A stretch of 64,000 bases of DNA from Mycolicibacter nonchromogenicus. GTDB taxonomy: Bacteria; Actinomycetota; Actinomycetes; Mycobacteriales; Mycobacteriaceae. The translations under genes and the position numbers were made by a program. The DNA lies in assembly GCF_002101775.1 (NCBI RefSeq), contig NZ_LQPI01000053.1, positions 62,001 through 126,000 of the forward strand, written 5' to 3'. Below the pieces are notes generated by a model. It worked only from the letters and a program-made list of their open reading frames with translations, had not been told where the DNA came from and ran no database searches. Shown here one piece after another: positions 49,206 through 59,484 of this stretch (the stretch's first letter is position 1; every line of letters begins with the position of its first letter).

Positions 49206-49474
49206 TCAGGACCAACCGCAGACAACCGTGTCTATGTCGTGAAGGCTAACCGGGGACGAATCGGCGTCGAATTCACCGACTGGGCGGATCCGCAGGACTG
49301 CGCCCGGGTCAACCCGGTCACACCGACCGGGGTGGTGCTGCCGGCGCGCACGCGTGGCGGGGCTTGGTACCACCGCACAGTGCACAAACAGCGTTCGCAG
49401 GCATTTCGCAGTTAATGGCGCGATGCCCGTTCACAGGTATTGACAGGTTGGGTCCGACATAAAAATCTCTGCGC
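49206..49474. other. Intergenic region between the PPE operon and ileS
   Basis: This stretch should hold the PPE promoter on the minus strand; I see no convincing -10. A 58-codon + strand frame at 49239-49415 (GTG start, beginning [18 protein letters not shown]) has non-random-looking composition. It lacks a ribosome-binding site or a clean leaderless box, so I do not call it a gene. The right end becomes AT-rich, approaching the ileS terminator. Confidence 0.4.
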
Positions 49475-49499
49475 AAAAAAGTCGCCCCTGGCTGGAGCG
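49475..49499 (-). terminator. Intrinsic terminator of ileS
   Basis: On the minus strand CGCTCC-AGCCA-GGGGCG forms a 6-bp stem (one G-U pair) with a 5-nt loop. It is followed after two bases by six Ts, 24 bp after the ileS stop. Clean T-run terminators are rare in mycobacteria. Confidence 0.65.
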
Positions 49500-49522
49500 C
49501 TAAATTTTCGGCGGCCGGGACC

Positions 49523-52500
49523 TCAATTCTTGGCGATGGACACCCGCACCCCGTCCCCGATTTCCACCGGATCGGCCGGGTCTCCGAACTCGAAACGGGT
49601 CGCCAAGATCTCGCCGGCAATCAACTCCGCATGATTCTCGGCCCACTGCAGCCGCTCCGCGGGTACCGCGATCACCACGCTGATCCGATCGGAGACGTCC
49701 AAACCGCTGGTCTTGCGCAGTTCCTGCAGTTCCCGGATCCGGTCCTTGGCCCAGCCCTCGGCCTCCAGCTCGGGGGTCACCGCGCTGTCGAGCACCACCA
49801 GGCCGGCGCCGTCGGGCAGCGCCACGGTGTATTGCGGGTCAGCGGCCACCAGTTTGGAGGTGTATTCGCCCTCGAGGAGCACCACCGGCCCCGCGCTCAG
49901 GGAGCCGTCCGGGTTGACGACGCCCTCGCCGGCTTTGACCGCTTTGATCGCGGCCTGGACATCCTTGCCCAGGCGGGGACCGGCCACCTTCGCATTGACC
50001 GCCAGATCGAATCGCCCGTACCGCGCGATGTCATCGGTCAGCTCGACGGCCTTGACGTTGAGCTCGTCGGCGATCAGGTCGGTGAACGGCGCCAGGCGCT
50101 GCGGGTCGTCGACGGCCACCGTGAGTTTGGGCAGCGGCAGCCGGACCCGCAGCTGGTGCGCCTTGCGCACCGACGACCCCGCGGAGCAGACCTCGCGGAC
50201 CTGGTCCATCGCCGCCACCAACTCGGCGTCCGCGGGCAGGCTGCCGGGCTCGGGCCAATCGGTCAGGTGCACCGAGCGCTCCCCGGTGACACCGCGCCAG
50301 ATCACCTCGGTGGTCATCGGCAGCAGCGGCGCGGCCAGTCGTGCGGTGATCTCCAGCACCGTGTGCAGCGTGTCGATCGCGTCCGGGTCCTCGTCCCAGA
50401 ACCGTTGCCGGGAACGGCGGACATACCAGTTTGTCAGCGCCTCGGTGAACTGCCGCAGTTGCTCGCAGGCTCCGGAGATATCGCATACATCCAGGGCCTG
50501 CGTCAGGTCGTCGCGCAGCGACGCCAGCTTGGCCAGGATGTAGCGGTCCAGAACATGTTGCGAATCAGTGTGCCACACACCGGGTTTCGGGGCGTACAAC
50601 GTCAGGAAGGTGTAGGCGTTGGTCAGCGGCAGCATCACCTGGCGCACGCCTTCCCGGATGCCCGCCTCGGTGACGATCAGGTTTCCGCCGCGCAGGATGG
50701 GCGAGGCCATCAGAAACCAGCGCATGGCGTCGGAGCCGTCGCGGTCGAAGACCTCGCTGACATCCGGATAGTTGCGCAGCGACTTGCTCATCTTCTGCCC
50801 GTCGCTGCCCAGCACGATGCCGTGCGCCACACAGGTTTTGAACGCCGGACGGTCAAACAGCGCGGTGGCCAACACATGCATCATGTAGAACCAGCCGCGG
50901 GTCTGCCCGATGTATTCGACGATGAAGTCACCCGGGTAGTGCGGCTCGGCATCGCCGGCCGCACCGCCCAAGAACCAGTCCTGGTTCTCAAATGGATAGT
51001 GCACCTGGGCAAATGGCATCGACCCGGAGTCGAACCAGACGTCCAGCACGTCGGGGATGCGCCGCATGGTCGAACGCCCGGTCGGGTCGTCGGGGTTGGG
51101 CCGGGTCAGCTCGTCGATGTAGGGGCGGTGCAGGTTGTCCGGGCGCACCCCGAAGTCGCGTTCCAGCTCATCGAGGCTGCCGTAGACATCGATCCGCGGA
51201 TAGGCTGGATCGTCGGACTTCCACACCGGGATCGGCGTGCCCCAGTAGCGATTCCGCGAGATCGACCAGTCGCGTGCACCGCGCAGCCAGTTGCCGAATA
51301 TCCCGTCCTTGATGTGCTCGGGATACCAGGTGATCTGCTCGTTGAGTTCAACCATCCGGTCGCGGAATTCGGTGACCCGGACGAACCACGACGACACCGC
51401 CTTGTAGATCAGCGGATTGCGGCACCGCCAGCAGTGCGGGTACGGGTGCTCATATGTCTCGTGGCGAACCAGCACCGCACCGTTGGCCGCGGCCGGCCCG
51501 GTGCCGTTCTTCAGATCGGCGATGATCGCCTTGTTCGCGTCGAAGACATGCTGGCCGACATAGTCGGCAACGGTGGCGTCGAAGCGGCCCTTGGAGTCCA
51601 CCGGGGTGACCGGGGAGATTCCAGCCGGGTCGGTGGTGTTCTTGTCGTCCTCACCGTAGGCGGGCGCCAGGTGCACGATGCCCGTGCCGTCCTCGGTGGA
51701 CACGAAGTCGGCGGCCAGCACGCGGAAGGCGTTCGCGGAATCCATGAAGTACGGGAACGGCGGCGTGTAGCGCATATCGAGCAGTTCCGACCCGCGGTAG
51801 CTGCCCAGCACCTGGGGCTCCTCGCCCTCCCCGGCGAGTTCGCGTGCGTAGGCGCCCACCCGCGCCTCGGCCAGCAGGTAGCGGCGCCGGCCCGCCGCGA
51901 CCAGCACATAGGTCACCTCCGGGTTGACCGCCACCGCCTGGTTGGACGGCAGTGTCCACGGGGTGGTGGTCCACACCAACAGGTGGGCGCCCACGAGTTC
52001 TTCGGCCGGTCCCCCGCCCACGATCCGGAACCCGACGGTCAGCGCCGGGTCTTGGCGGCTCTTGTAGATGTCGTCGTCCATCCGCAGCTCGTGGTTGGAC
52101 AGCGGCGTCTCGTCGCGCCAGCAGTACGGCAGCACCCGGTAACCCTCGTAGGCCAGGCCCTTGTCCCAGAGTTGCTTGAACGCCCACAGCACCGATTCCA
52201 TGAACGGCAGGTCGAGGGTCTTGTAGTCGTTGTCGAAGTCCACCCAGCGGGCCTGCCGGGTGACGTAGGCCTGCCACTCCGCGGTGTAGCGCAGCACCGA
52301 TTCCCGGCATGCCTGGTTGAACGCGGCGATGCCCATCGCGTCGATCTGCGACTTGTCGGTGATTCCGAGCTGGCGCTCCACTTCCAGCTCGGCCGGCAGC
52401 CCGTGGGTGTCCCAACCGAACCGGCGCTCCACCTTGTAGCCGCGCATGGTGCGGTAGCGCGGCACGATGTCCTTGACGTAGCCGGTCAGCAGATGCCCGT

Positions 52501-52681
52501 AGTGCGGCAGCCCGTTGGCGAACGGCGGCCCGTCATAGAACACGTATTCTTTGGCGCCTTCGCGACGGTCGATGCTGGCCCGGAAGGTGTCGTCGGCGGC
52601 CCAGTAGTCCAGGACGGCGGCTTCAGCCGCCGGGAAGTCGGGGGCGCCGGCGGCCGGCTTCGGATAGCTGCGTTCGCTCAC
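49523..52681 (-). CDS. ileS: Isoleucyl-tRNA synthetase
   Basis: IleS charges tRNA-Ile. The 1052-residue class Ia enzyme has the HIGH motif as H60-Y-G-H63 ([14 protein letters not shown]), the CP1 editing domain around 200-400, and the KMSKS motif near 628 ([10 protein letters not shown]). A tRNA-binding C-terminal region follows. Long-form actinobacterial length is normal. The GTG at 52681 has TTGGGAG upstream. An upstream frame extending to 52888 is the T-box leader, not coding. Expression is controlled by the T-box riboswitch directly upstream. Confidence 0.97.
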   Translation of the reverse strand: MSERSYPKPAAGAPDFPAAEAAVLDYWAADDTFRASIDRREGAKEYVFYDGPPFANGLPHYGHLLTGYVKDIVPRYRTMRGYKVERRFGWDTHGLPAELEVERQLGITDKSQIDAMGIAAFNQACRESVLRYTAEWQAYVTRQARWVDFDNDYKTLDLPFMESVLWAFKQLWDKGLAYEGYRVLPYCWRDETPLSNHELRMDDDIYKSRQDPALTVGFRIVGGGPAEELVGAHLLVWTTTPWTLPSNQAVAVNPEVTYVLVAAGRRRYLLAEARVGAYARELAGEGEEPQVLGSYRGSELLDMRYTPPFPYFMDSANAFRVLAADFVSTEDGTGIVHLAPAYGEDDKNTTDPAGISPVTPVDSKGRFDATVADYVGQHVFDANKAIIADLKNGTGPAAANGAVLVRHETYEHPYPHCWRCRNPLIYKAVSSWFVRVTEFRDRMVELNEQITWYPEHIKDGIFGNWLRGARDWSISRNRYWGTPIPVWKSDDPAYPRIDVYGSLDELERDFGVRPDNLHRPYIDELTRPNPDDPTGRSTMRRIPDVLDVWFDSGSMPFAQVHYPFENQDWFLGGAAGDAEPHYPGDFIVEYIGQTRGWFYMMHVLATALFDRPAFKTCVAHGIVLGSDGQKMSKSLRNYPDVSEVFDRDGSDAMRWFLMASPILRGGNLIVTEAGIREGVRQVMLPLTNAYTFLTLYAPKPGVWHTDSQHVLDRYILAKLASLRDDLTQALDVCDISGACEQLRQFTEALTNWYVRRSRQRFWDEDPDAIDTLHTVLEITARLAAPLLPMTTEVIWRGVTGERSVHLTDWPEPGSLPADAELVAAMDQVREVCSAGSSVRKAHQLRVRLPLPKLTVAVDDPQRLAPFTDLIADELNVKAVELTDDIARYGRFDLAVNAKVAGPRLGKDVQAAIKAVKAGEGVVNPDGSLSAGPVVLLEGEYTSKLVAADPQYTVALPDGAGLVVLDSAVTPELEAEGWAKDRIRELQELRKTSGLDVSDRISVVIAVPAERLQWAENHAELIAGEILATRFEFGDPADPVEIGDGVRVSIAKN

Positions 52682-52689
52682 GGTGTGTT

Positions 52690-52900
52690 GTCTCCCAAGG
52701 ACCCGGCCCGGGGACGACGCCGCGCGGTTGCGCGAGCGCCGCGGTACCACCCCGCTTGCCGCACTCCCTGCCGGGGCGCGCGACCGCTCGATGTCAGGCT
52801 GTGACGGGCCGTCCCGTTCGGTTCTACTGAGCCGTCCGCCAGGCGGTGGGCTGTTCTTCCGAAGGCTCCCCGGTGATTGCCGGTTCAATGCCGTTGCCTA
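52690..52900 (-). promoter_or_regulatory. T-box riboswitch of ileS (Ile specifier ATC)
   Basis: The minus-strand leader contains the T-box sequence GGGTGGTACCGCGG at about 52753-52740, which pairs with the uncharged tRNA 3' end. A stem I starts near 52897, with the specifier ATC at 52877-52875 in CAATCACCGGGGAGCC, and the apical part reads CTTCGGAAGAAC. There is no terminator T-run before the ribosome-binding site. This fits the translational T-boxes known for actinobacterial ileS, where uncharged tRNA-Ile frees the Shine-Dalgarno sequence. Confidence 0.92.
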
Positions 52901-52902
52901 GG

Positions 52903-52908
52903 AGTTTA
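52903..52908 (-). promoter_or_regulatory. Predicted -10 box of the ileS T-box transcript
   Basis: On the minus strand TAAACT places transcription initiation near 52896, directly at the base of T-box stem I. Confidence 0.5.
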
Positions 52909-52948
52909 AATCCTGCCGCCAACGTCCACTCCGGCAGGGCTGCGGCTC

Positions 52949-53422
52949 CTAGGCAGCTGATCGTGCGCAGGTCCAGCCGCGGGGCATCTGGCCGGCAGCG
53001 AGGAACTCGGCCACTTCGGCGGCCACTTCCGGTGCCAGCCCGGTGTCGGCGACCGGGTAGATCACCGGCTCCTCCACCTTGTTGTGGGCAGCGAGTTGAT
53101 CCAGCAGCCGGCGGCCGGCCGCCCGCAGGGTGGCATGATCCGCACCGGCGTGGGCCAGGTCGTCGAAAGCGTTCATGGTGCGCCAGATCGCGCCGTGGCC
53201 CCGGACCATCCCGAAGACCGCCATCATGTGCGGGCCCGCGCTGATCGTCGGGAACAGCAGTTGTTCCTCCAGATAGATGTGGCGGCGCAGCTCAGCCAGT
53301 GTTGCGCTGAGGCCGTCGGCGTCGACACTGCCGTCCTGCAGACCCTCCACAAAGGCACTGATTCCCTCTTCGATCTGCAGATGCGCACGCTCCAGTGCTG
53401 CAGAAAGGGCTGCATCGGGCAT
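52949..53422 (-). CDS. Hemerythrin-like (HHE) cation-binding protein
   Basis: This 157-residue four-helix protein carries the hemerythrin pattern: H14, H48-x3-E52 (RRHIYLEEQLLFP), H76 (VRGHGAIWRTM) and H113-x3-E117 (AHNKVEEPVIYP). Together these could hold a diiron site for O2, NO or redox sensing. The ATG at 53422 follows GGAGGGGAG; a GTG at 53467 would add 15 residues. Between it and the mmpL stop lies an AT-rich stretch (around 53495-53525) where its promoter probably sits. Its role is unknown. Confidence 0.82.
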   Translation of the reverse strand: MPDAALSAALERAHLQIEEGISAFVEGLQDGSVDADGLSATLAELRRHIYLEEQLLFPTISAGPHMMAVFGMVRGHGAIWRTMNAFDDLAHAGADHATLRAAGRRLLDQLAAHNKVEEPVIYPVADTGLAPEVAAEVAEFLAAGQMPRGWTCARSAA

Positions 53423-53566
53423 GTATGGCGCTCCCCTCCGGACCTGATCAACGACCACGGCGGGCACCGCTGAACGCGCGCGTCCGGCCCGCCAATAATT
53501 TCTACAACGAAAACTCGTTTAAATCTAGCCCACGCGGTGGGACGCTGACCAGAGCCGGGCGCCGGC

Positions 53567-56566
53567 TCAGTGATCGGTCTCGTCCTCCGGGGGCTGAACG
53601 GCGGCCAGCACCTCAGTGGGCCGATCCTGGCCTCCCGGACGGCCGGACAATTCCGGGAACGCCGTGGCGAGCATGTCCTCGAACGTCCGGTCCTGCTGGA
53701 CGACCGTGCCGTCCGCGGCGGCCGAGTCAGCCGGCACCGTCGCCGGCACAGCCCGGGCCGGGCGCTCCCGCACGTTCAGTGGCCACCAGAACCACCGGCC
53801 CAACATCGCCGCCATCGACGGCATCATGAACGAGCGCACCACCAGGGTGTCGAACAGCAGCCCGAGCCCGATCGTGGTGCCCACCTGGCCCACCACTCGC
53901 AGATCACTGACGAGCATGGACGCCATCGTGAAGGCGAACACCAGCCCGGCAGCCGTGACGACCTTGCCCGTTCCGCCCATGGTGCGGATGATGCCGGTCT
54001 TCAGTCCGGCACCCATCTCCTCTTTGAACCGGGCGACCAGCAGCAGGTTGTAGTCACAGCCCACCGCCAACAGGATGATCACCGACATCACCATCACCAG
54101 CCAGTGCAGGTTGATGCCGAAGATGTACTGCCACAGCAGTACCGACAGCCCGAACGACGCCCCCAGTGACGCCAGCACCGTCCCGACGATCACCACCGAG
54201 GCGATGAAGCTGCGAGTGATCAGCAGCATGATGATGAAAATGATTGCCAGTGAAGTGATTCCCGCGATCAGCAGGTCGTAGTTGGCGCTGCCCTGCAGGT
54301 CGTTGAAGAGCGCTGCGGTGCCGGCCACGTAGACCTTGGCGCTCGACAGCGGGGTGCCCTTCAGCGACTCGGTGGCGGCCTTCTTGATCAGGTTGACCCG
54401 CGCCATGCCCTCCGGAGTGGCCGGGTAGCCGTCGTGGGTGACGAAGAACCGCGCCGCGTGCCCGTCCGGCGACAGGAACAGCTGGATCACCCGTTTGAAG
54501 TCGGGGTTGTCGAAGGCATCCCGAGGCAGATAGAACGAGTCGTCGCTCATCGCGGCGTCGAAGTCCTGGCCCATCGCGGCCGAGTCGCCGCCGGCCTCCT
54601 CGATCTGCGCCACGATCCCCGACATGGTGCTGTGCAGGGTCAGCATCATGGTCTGCAGGCTGCGCATTGCGGCGATCTGCGCCGGCATCATCTCCAGCAG
54701 CTGCGGTGTCACCACATCGATGTTGCTCATGTCGGGGGCCAGTTCATTGATCTTGTCGGTGAGCAGCATGGTGCCGTCCATCGAGGCGTAGGCCGCGCGC
54801 AGCGACAAGCAGGTCGAATCGTTGCCGCAATTCTGTTGCTTCTCAACAGATTCGCGAAGCGCTTTGGAGTTCTCGTTCAAGTCGGTGATGTCGCCGCGCA
54901 CCTGCTGAGCCAGGTCCATCGCCTCCTGTGAGACTCCGGTCGCATGATGCGTACTGGCGCCCAACTGCTGCATCAGCCCATACATCCGCTGCAGCGAGGC
55001 GATGGTCACCTCGAGGTCATCAGCCTGCTGGCGCATGTCGGCCACCCGGTTCTTGACGAAGTCCAGGTTCTGCATCTGGCCCGCGCTCTGAATGCTGAGC
55101 AGGAACGGGATCGAGGTGTGTCCGAGCGGGGTGCCCTCCGGCCGGGTCACCCCCTGCACCATGGCCACACCCTCGACGGCGAAGATGCTCTTGGCCAGCT
55201 TGTTGAGGACCAGGAAGTCCGCGGAGTTGCGCATGTCGTGATCGGACTCGATCAGCACCACTTCCGGGAGCAGGCGCGCCTCCGGGAAGTGCCGCTGCGC
55301 TGCTGCCCAGCCGAGGTTGGCCGGGGTGTCCTGCGGAATGAACGACGGGTCTTTGTAACTCACCTGGTAGCCGGGCAGTGCAAGCAGTCCGATCAGCGCG
55401 ACCGCGCAGGCAGCCAGGAAGATCGGCACCGGCCAGCGGACGATCGCGGTGCCCACCTTGCGCCAGCCGCGGACGGACATCTTGCGGCGGGGTTCGAGCA
55501 GACCGTGACGCGAGGCGACGGCCAGGACCGCCGGGACCAGCGTCAGTGCGATCGCCACCGCCACCACCATGCCGACCGCGCAGGGCACACCCATGGTCTG
55601 GAAGACCGGCAATCGAGTGAAGCTCAGGCAGAACGTGGCGCCGGCGATGGTCAGCCCCGAGGCCAGCACCACGTGGGCAACGCCGCGGTAGGTGGTGAAG
55701 TACGCCGTCTCCGGATCTTCGCCGGCATGGCGGGCTTCGTGGTAGCGGCCGATGAAGAAGATTCCGTAGTCGGTGCCGGCGGCGATCGCCAGCGTGACCA
55801 GAATGTTGATCGCGAACGTGGACAGCCCGATCACGCCGTAATGCCCCAGTGCGGCGACGATTCCGCGCGCCGCCGCCAGCTCGATCCCGACCACGGCCAG
55901 CAGCAGTGCGACCGTGCTGATGGATCGGTAGAGCAGCAGCAGCATCAGCGTGATCACCGAGACCGTGGCGATCAGGATCTTGAGCACCGCCCGGTCGCCA
56001 CTGGTGTTCATGTCGGTGACCATCGGCGCCGGGCCGGTGACGTAGGCCCGCACCCCCGGCGGTGCGGGTGTGCGGTCCACGACATCGCGGACCGCCTCGA
56101 CCGAGTCGTTGGCCAGCGCCTCGCCCTGGTTTCCGGCGAGGTTGAGCTGGACCAATGCGGCTTTGCCGTCCGAACTCTGGGCGCCACCCGCGGTCAGCGG
56201 GTCACCCCAGAAGTCCTGGATGTGTTGCACGTGCGTGGTGTCGGCGTTGAGCGCGGCGATGATCTCGTTGTAGTAGTGGTGAGCGGCGTCGCCGAGCGGT
56301 TCGTCGCCTTCGATGACGATCATCGCCGCGCTGTCGGTGTCGGACTCCGCGAAGTCTTGGCCCAGCCGCGCCATCGCCTGAATCGATGGTGAGTCTTTGG
56401 CGCTCAATGACACCGGGTGTTCCTTGGCCACCTGCTCCAGCGGCGGCACGGCGACGCTCACCACGACGGTGAGGGCCACCCAGCCCAAGATGATCGGCAA
56501 CGCGAAGCGGCGAACGAATGCGGCCGCAGACGACCGGCCACCCCGGTTCAGGCGTTCTCGCGTCAT
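53567..56566 (-). CDS. MmpL-family RND transporter
   Basis: This 999-residue RND transporter has two six-helix halves and two large periplasmic loops (about 45-190 and 400-740). The proton-relay motifs are [20 protein letters not shown] around D266/Y267 and [15 protein letters not shown] in the second half. The second loop contains a long helical segment ([16 protein letters not shown] onward), like the MmpL coiled-coil domain. A short cytoplasmic tail ends the protein. No mmpS partner is adjacent. It probably exports a lipid made by the neighbouring oxygenases and methyltransferases. Its place near ileS recalls mmpL12 (Rv1522c), but orthology is unproven. The ATG at 56566 is preferred over a TTG at 56599. 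Confidence 0.9.
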   Translation of the reverse strand: MTRERLNRGGRSSAAAFVRRFALPIILGWVALTVVVSVAVPPLEQVAKEHPVSLSAKDSPSIQAMARLGQDFAESDTDSAAMIVIEGDEPLGDAAHHYYNEIIAALNADTTHVQHIQDFWGDPLTAGGAQSSDGKAALVQLNLAGNQGEALANDSVEAVRDVVDRTPAPPGVRAYVTGPAPMVTDMNTSGDRAVLKILIATVSVITLMLLLLYRSISTVALLLAVVGIELAAARGIVAALGHYGVIGLSTFAINILVTLAIAAGTDYGIFFIGRYHEARHAGEDPETAYFTTYRGVAHVVLASGLTIAGATFCLSFTRLPVFQTMGVPCAVGMVVAVAIALTLVPAVLAVASRHGLLEPRRKMSVRGWRKVGTAIVRWPVPIFLAACAVALIGLLALPGYQVSYKDPSFIPQDTPANLGWAAAQRHFPEARLLPEVVLIESDHDMRNSADFLVLNKLAKSIFAVEGVAMVQGVTRPEGTPLGHTSIPFLLSIQSAGQMQNLDFVKNRVADMRQQADDLEVTIASLQRMYGLMQQLGASTHHATGVSQEAMDLAQQVRGDITDLNENSKALRESVEKQQNCGNDSTCLSLRAAYASMDGTMLLTDKINELAPDMSNIDVVTPQLLEMMPAQIAAMRSLQTMMLTLHSTMSGIVAQIEEAGGDSAAMGQDFDAAMSDDSFYLPRDAFDNPDFKRVIQLFLSPDGHAARFFVTHDGYPATPEGMARVNLIKKAATESLKGTPLSSAKVYVAGTAALFNDLQGSANYDLLIAGITSLAIIFIIMLLITRSFIASVVIVGTVLASLGASFGLSVLLWQYIFGINLHWLVMVMSVIILLAVGCDYNLLLVARFKEEMGAGLKTGIIRTMGGTGKVVTAAGLVFAFTMASMLVSDLRVVGQVGTTIGLGLLFDTLVVRSFMMPSMAAMLGRWFWWPLNVRERPARAVPATVPADSAAADGTVVQQDRTFEDMLATAFPELSGRPGGQDRPTEVLAAVQPPEDETDH

Positions 56567-56641
56567 TTTCTGATGCCCCCCACCAGACACTGTGCCCAAA
56601 CGATCACTGTAACCCCCTGTTCAGGACCGTAGCCGCCGAAA

Positions 56642-58129
56642 CTATCCGATCAGATAGTCCGAGAGCGGGAAGTGGTCCTGCTCCTTGACGGCGCTGCGCA
56701 CCGACGTCGGCCGGAACAGCGGAGCCTCCCCGGTGGTCTGGTTGAACCAGTACGAATTCGACGTCGCGCAGTTGCCGAGGTGGAACACCGAGTTGTCCAG
56801 CAGGGCCATCATCCGCTCATAGAACGCGGTGTTGGCTTCCTCGGTGACCTCGAACGTCTGCGCCCGGCGCCGTTGCACCTCACTGAACAGCCGGTTCATA
56901 TGCCGGGTCTGGTACTCGACTGTGTTGAACCAGGACAAACCGACCCACGAGAACGGGCTGGACATGTTGATGAAGTTCGGGAACTGCGGGGCGGTCATGC
57001 CCTGGTAGGCCTGGAAACGGGTCTCCCGCCACCACTTGCCCAAGTTGCGGCCCCCGCGTCCGATCACCTCGATCGCCGGCAGGTTGCCCTCCCAGACGTC
57101 GTATCCCGTCGCCAGCACCAAGGTGTCGATCTCGCGCTTGGTGCCGTCCCGTGCCACGATGCCGTCGGGTTCGATACGTTCGATCCCCTCGGTCACCAGG
57201 TGCACGTTCGGCTTGGCGAATGTCGGGTAGTAGTCATTGGAGATCGACGGCCGCTTGCAGCCGAAGTCGAAGTCGGGCCGCATCTTCTCGGCGAGTTCAC
57301 GATCACGTACCGCCCGGCGCCGATGCAGCGCCGACTGGGCCGCCATTGCCTTGTTGAGGAACTTGAAGCGGCGATAGCGCCACATGGTCAGGACCATCAT
57401 GAAGTCCGTGGTGTTGTCGGTCAGCCACCGCACGATGCGCTGGGTGAACGGCACCCGGGCGAACATTCGCTGCACCACCGGCGGGAACACCACGTCAGAC
57501 TTGGGCGTCACCAGGATCGGGGTGCGCTGATATACCGTCAGATCGGCGACCTCTTTGGCCAGCTCGGGGATCACCTGGATCCCGGTGGATCCGGTTCCGA
57601 TGACCGCGGCCCGACGGCCGGCCATCGAGTAGTCGTGATCCCACTCGGCGGTGTGCACGATATGACCGGCGAATGTCTCGATGCCGGGGATGTCCGGGAT
57701 CTTGGGCTGGCACAGGAAGCCGGTGGCGACGATGAGGAACTGCGAGGTCAGCGTCTCACCGCCGGCCAGCGAGGTCCGCCACAGCTTGGCGTCCTCATCC
57801 CACTGGGCACCTTCGACGCAGGTGTTGAAGCGCATGAAGCGGGTCACGTCGTACTTTTCGGCCACGTGTTCGGCGTAGGCCTGGACTTCGTGACCGGGGG
57901 CGAACAGCCGCGACCAGTAGGGGTTGGGCTCGAACCAGTAGGAATAAGTAGTGGAGGGCTGATCGACCGACAGGCCCGGGTAGTGGTTGACCCGCCATGT
58001 TCCGCCGAGTCCGTCGAGGCGGTCGACGATCACGATGTTCTCGTAGCCGAGCTTGGTCAGTTCGATGGCGGCACCGATGCCGCCGAAGCCCGCGCCCACG
58101 ATAACGGCGTCATATTGCTGGGTCCCCAT
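56642..58129 (-). CDS. Flavin-containing (Baeyer-Villiger-type) monooxygenase
   Basis: This 495-residue flavoprotein has the FAD Rossmann motif GAGFGG at 12-17, GGTWRVNHYPG at 42-52, and the BVMO fingerprint FxGxxxHTxxWD at 153-164 (FAGHIVHTAEWD). The NADPH Rossmann GTGSTG is at 178-183 and an ATGYDVW segment near 360. It should insert oxygen next to a ketone or oxidise a heteroatom using NADPH and O2. The ATG at 58129 begins the fold. It is 75 bp upstream of mmpL on the same strand and divergent from the diiron oxygenase, consistent with one pathway. Confidence 0.9.
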   Translation of the reverse strand: MGTQQYDAVIVGAGFGGIGAAIELTKLGYENIVIVDRLDGLGGTWRVNHYPGLSVDQPSTTYSYWFEPNPYWSRLFAPGHEVQAYAEHVAEKYDVTRFMRFNTCVEGAQWDEDAKLWRTSLAGGETLTSQFLIVATGFLCQPKIPDIPGIETFAGHIVHTAEWDHDYSMAGRRAAVIGTGSTGIQVIPELAKEVADLTVYQRTPILVTPKSDVVFPPVVQRMFARVPFTQRIVRWLTDNTTDFMMVLTMWRYRRFKFLNKAMAAQSALHRRRAVRDRELAEKMRPDFDFGCKRPSISNDYYPTFAKPNVHLVTEGIERIEPDGIVARDGTKREIDTLVLATGYDVWEGNLPAIEVIGRGGRNLGKWWRETRFQAYQGMTAPQFPNFINMSSPFSWVGLSWFNTVEYQTRHMNRLFSEVQRRRAQTFEVTEEANTAFYERMMALLDNSVFHLGNCATSNSYWFNQTTGEAPLFRPTSVRSAVKEQDHFPLSDYLIG

Positions 58130-58361
58130 AAGGAGAACACGGTACCCCAACGCCGCCATAAGCCGCCGTATGTGCAGTTCAGAGCGCTTTTCGGCGATCG
58201 GGGGGCAGAAGATAAAGCAACGGACGCCGCCCGGTACTAAGATGATGCCGATCACACTCAAGTGAACGGTGGAACCTTATTAGTTTGCCAAACTTCACGA
58301 TAAGCTTCGTTACGGCCTTCGCCCGATGGCGGCGCGTGCCTTGAACAGAGGATGAGTCCGT

Positions 58362-59453
58362 ATGCCGACCGTCGTGATCGAGATCTGCTGGCTGATTGCC
58401 GGCATGATCGCCGTCGCTTCGGTCCCGTGTGCCCTTTTCTACTTCTTCCGGCGCTTGAAGAGCGCGATGTACGTCGGTGGCGACGTGGCCTACGGCGAAA
58501 CGCTGTCGACGCTGTCCGAAAGCTCGGTGCGACGCAACTTCAATCCGTATGTCGACATCGACTGGAAGGATCCCGAACTCGCGGTCAGAACCGATGACCC
58601 TCGCTGGGTCCTGTCGGGAGCGGACCCGCTGGCCCGCCATCCCTGGTATCGGTCGCAGCCCCTGGAGAAGCAGATCGCGATGGGCATGTGGCGCCAGGCC
58701 AACATGGCCAAGGTCGGTGTGCAGTTCGAGGGCATTCTGGTCCGGGGTCTCATGCACTACACGTTCTGGGTGCCCAACGGATCGCCGGAGTATCGCTACT
58801 GCCTGCATGAGTGCATCGAGGAATGCAATCACACCCTGATGTTTCAGGAGTTGGTGAACCGCATCGGCGTCGACGTTCCCGGCATGCCCCGATGGCTGCG
58901 CGTGTTGTCCCCCATCGTGCCGTTCTACGCCGGGCCGCTGCCGAACTCGTTCTTCTTCGGCGTGCTGGCCGGCGAGGTCCCGTTCGACTACCTGCAGACC
59001 CTGTCGCTTCGAGACGAGAACATGGCCCCGGCGATCGTGCGTCGGATGATCGGTATCCACGTCGCCGAGGAGGCGCGTCACATCGCGTTCGCCCACCAGT
59101 ATCTGCAACGGCGGGTGCCTCGACTGTGGCGGAGCAGCCGGTTCATGCTCTCGCTGTACGTGCCCGTCGTCATGCGGATGCTCGGGCAGGCGATGGTCGT
59201 GCCGCCCCGCACGTTCTTCCGCGAGTTCGGTGTGCCCCGGTCGGCCCGCAAGAAGTGGTTCTTCGGTGACCCCGATTCACGCCAGATGTGGCGGGACATG
59301 TTCGCCGATGTGCGGATGGTCTGCCACGAGCTCGGACTGATGAATCCCGCCGCGCGATTGATGTGGCGCATCTGCAAGATTGACGGTGCACCGTCGCGGT
59401 ACCGCGGTGAACCGCAGCGCGGCCAGCAGCCGGCGCAATTCGCCGAGGTCTGA
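58362..59453 (+). CDS. Membrane-anchored AurF-like diiron oxygenase
   Basis: This 363-residue protein has one N-terminal membrane helix (5-29) and a helical diiron domain. The ligand set matches AurF p-aminobenzoate N-oxygenase in order and spacing: E123, E154-x2-H157, E205, H233-x3-E237-x2-H240 (IHVAEEARHIAF). AurF relatives oxidise amines to nitro groups or hydroxylate carbon. A membrane anchor is not in AurF itself and suggests a lipid-soluble substrate. GAGG precedes the ATG. It is followed 31 bp later by a methyltransferase gene. The 232-bp upstream gap holds divergent promoters and no other gene that I can see. Confidence 0.85.
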   Translation: MPTVVIEICWLIAGMIAVASVPCALFYFFRRLKSAMYVGGDVAYGETLSTLSESSVRRNFNPYVDIDWKDPELAVRTDDPRWVLSGADPLARHPWYRSQPLEKQIAMGMWRQANMAKVGVQFEGILVRGLMHYTFWVPNGSPEYRYCLHECIEECNHTLMFQELVNRIGVDVPGMPRWLRVLSPIVPFYAGPLPNSFFFGVLAGEVPFDYLQTLSLRDENMAPAIVRRMIGIHVAEEARHIAFAHQYLQRRVPRLWRSSRFMLSLYVPVVMRMLGQAMVVPPRTFFREFGVPRSARKKWFFGDPDSRQMWRDMFADVRMVCHELGLMNPAARLMWRICKIDGAPSRYRGEPQRGQQPAQFAEV

Positions 59454-59472
59454 GAGACCCCCTGAGCTGTGC

Positions 59473-59478
59473 CATACT
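59473..59478 (+). promoter_or_regulatory. Candidate -10 box of the first Rv2952-like methyltransferase
   Basis: CATACT ends 6 nt before the ATG at 59485. The sister gene at 62730 has GATACT at the same distance, so the two genes appear to share a leaderless ATACTTT-type promoter. Confidence 0.45.
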
Positions 59479-59484
59479 TTCGGT

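Noticed and set aside
49239..49415. 58-codon + strand frame ([18 protein letters not shown]...)
   Set aside because: Composition looks plausible, but there is no promoter or ribosome-binding site evidence and it lies where the PPE promoter is expected. Kept only as a note in the intergenic entry.
49631..52804. 1057-codon open frame on the + strand opposite ileS
   Set aside because: It is the GC-rich antisense shadow of ileS and the T-box. Its product is low-complexity (Gly/His/Arg/Val-rich) with no domain, and ileS is certain on the other strand.
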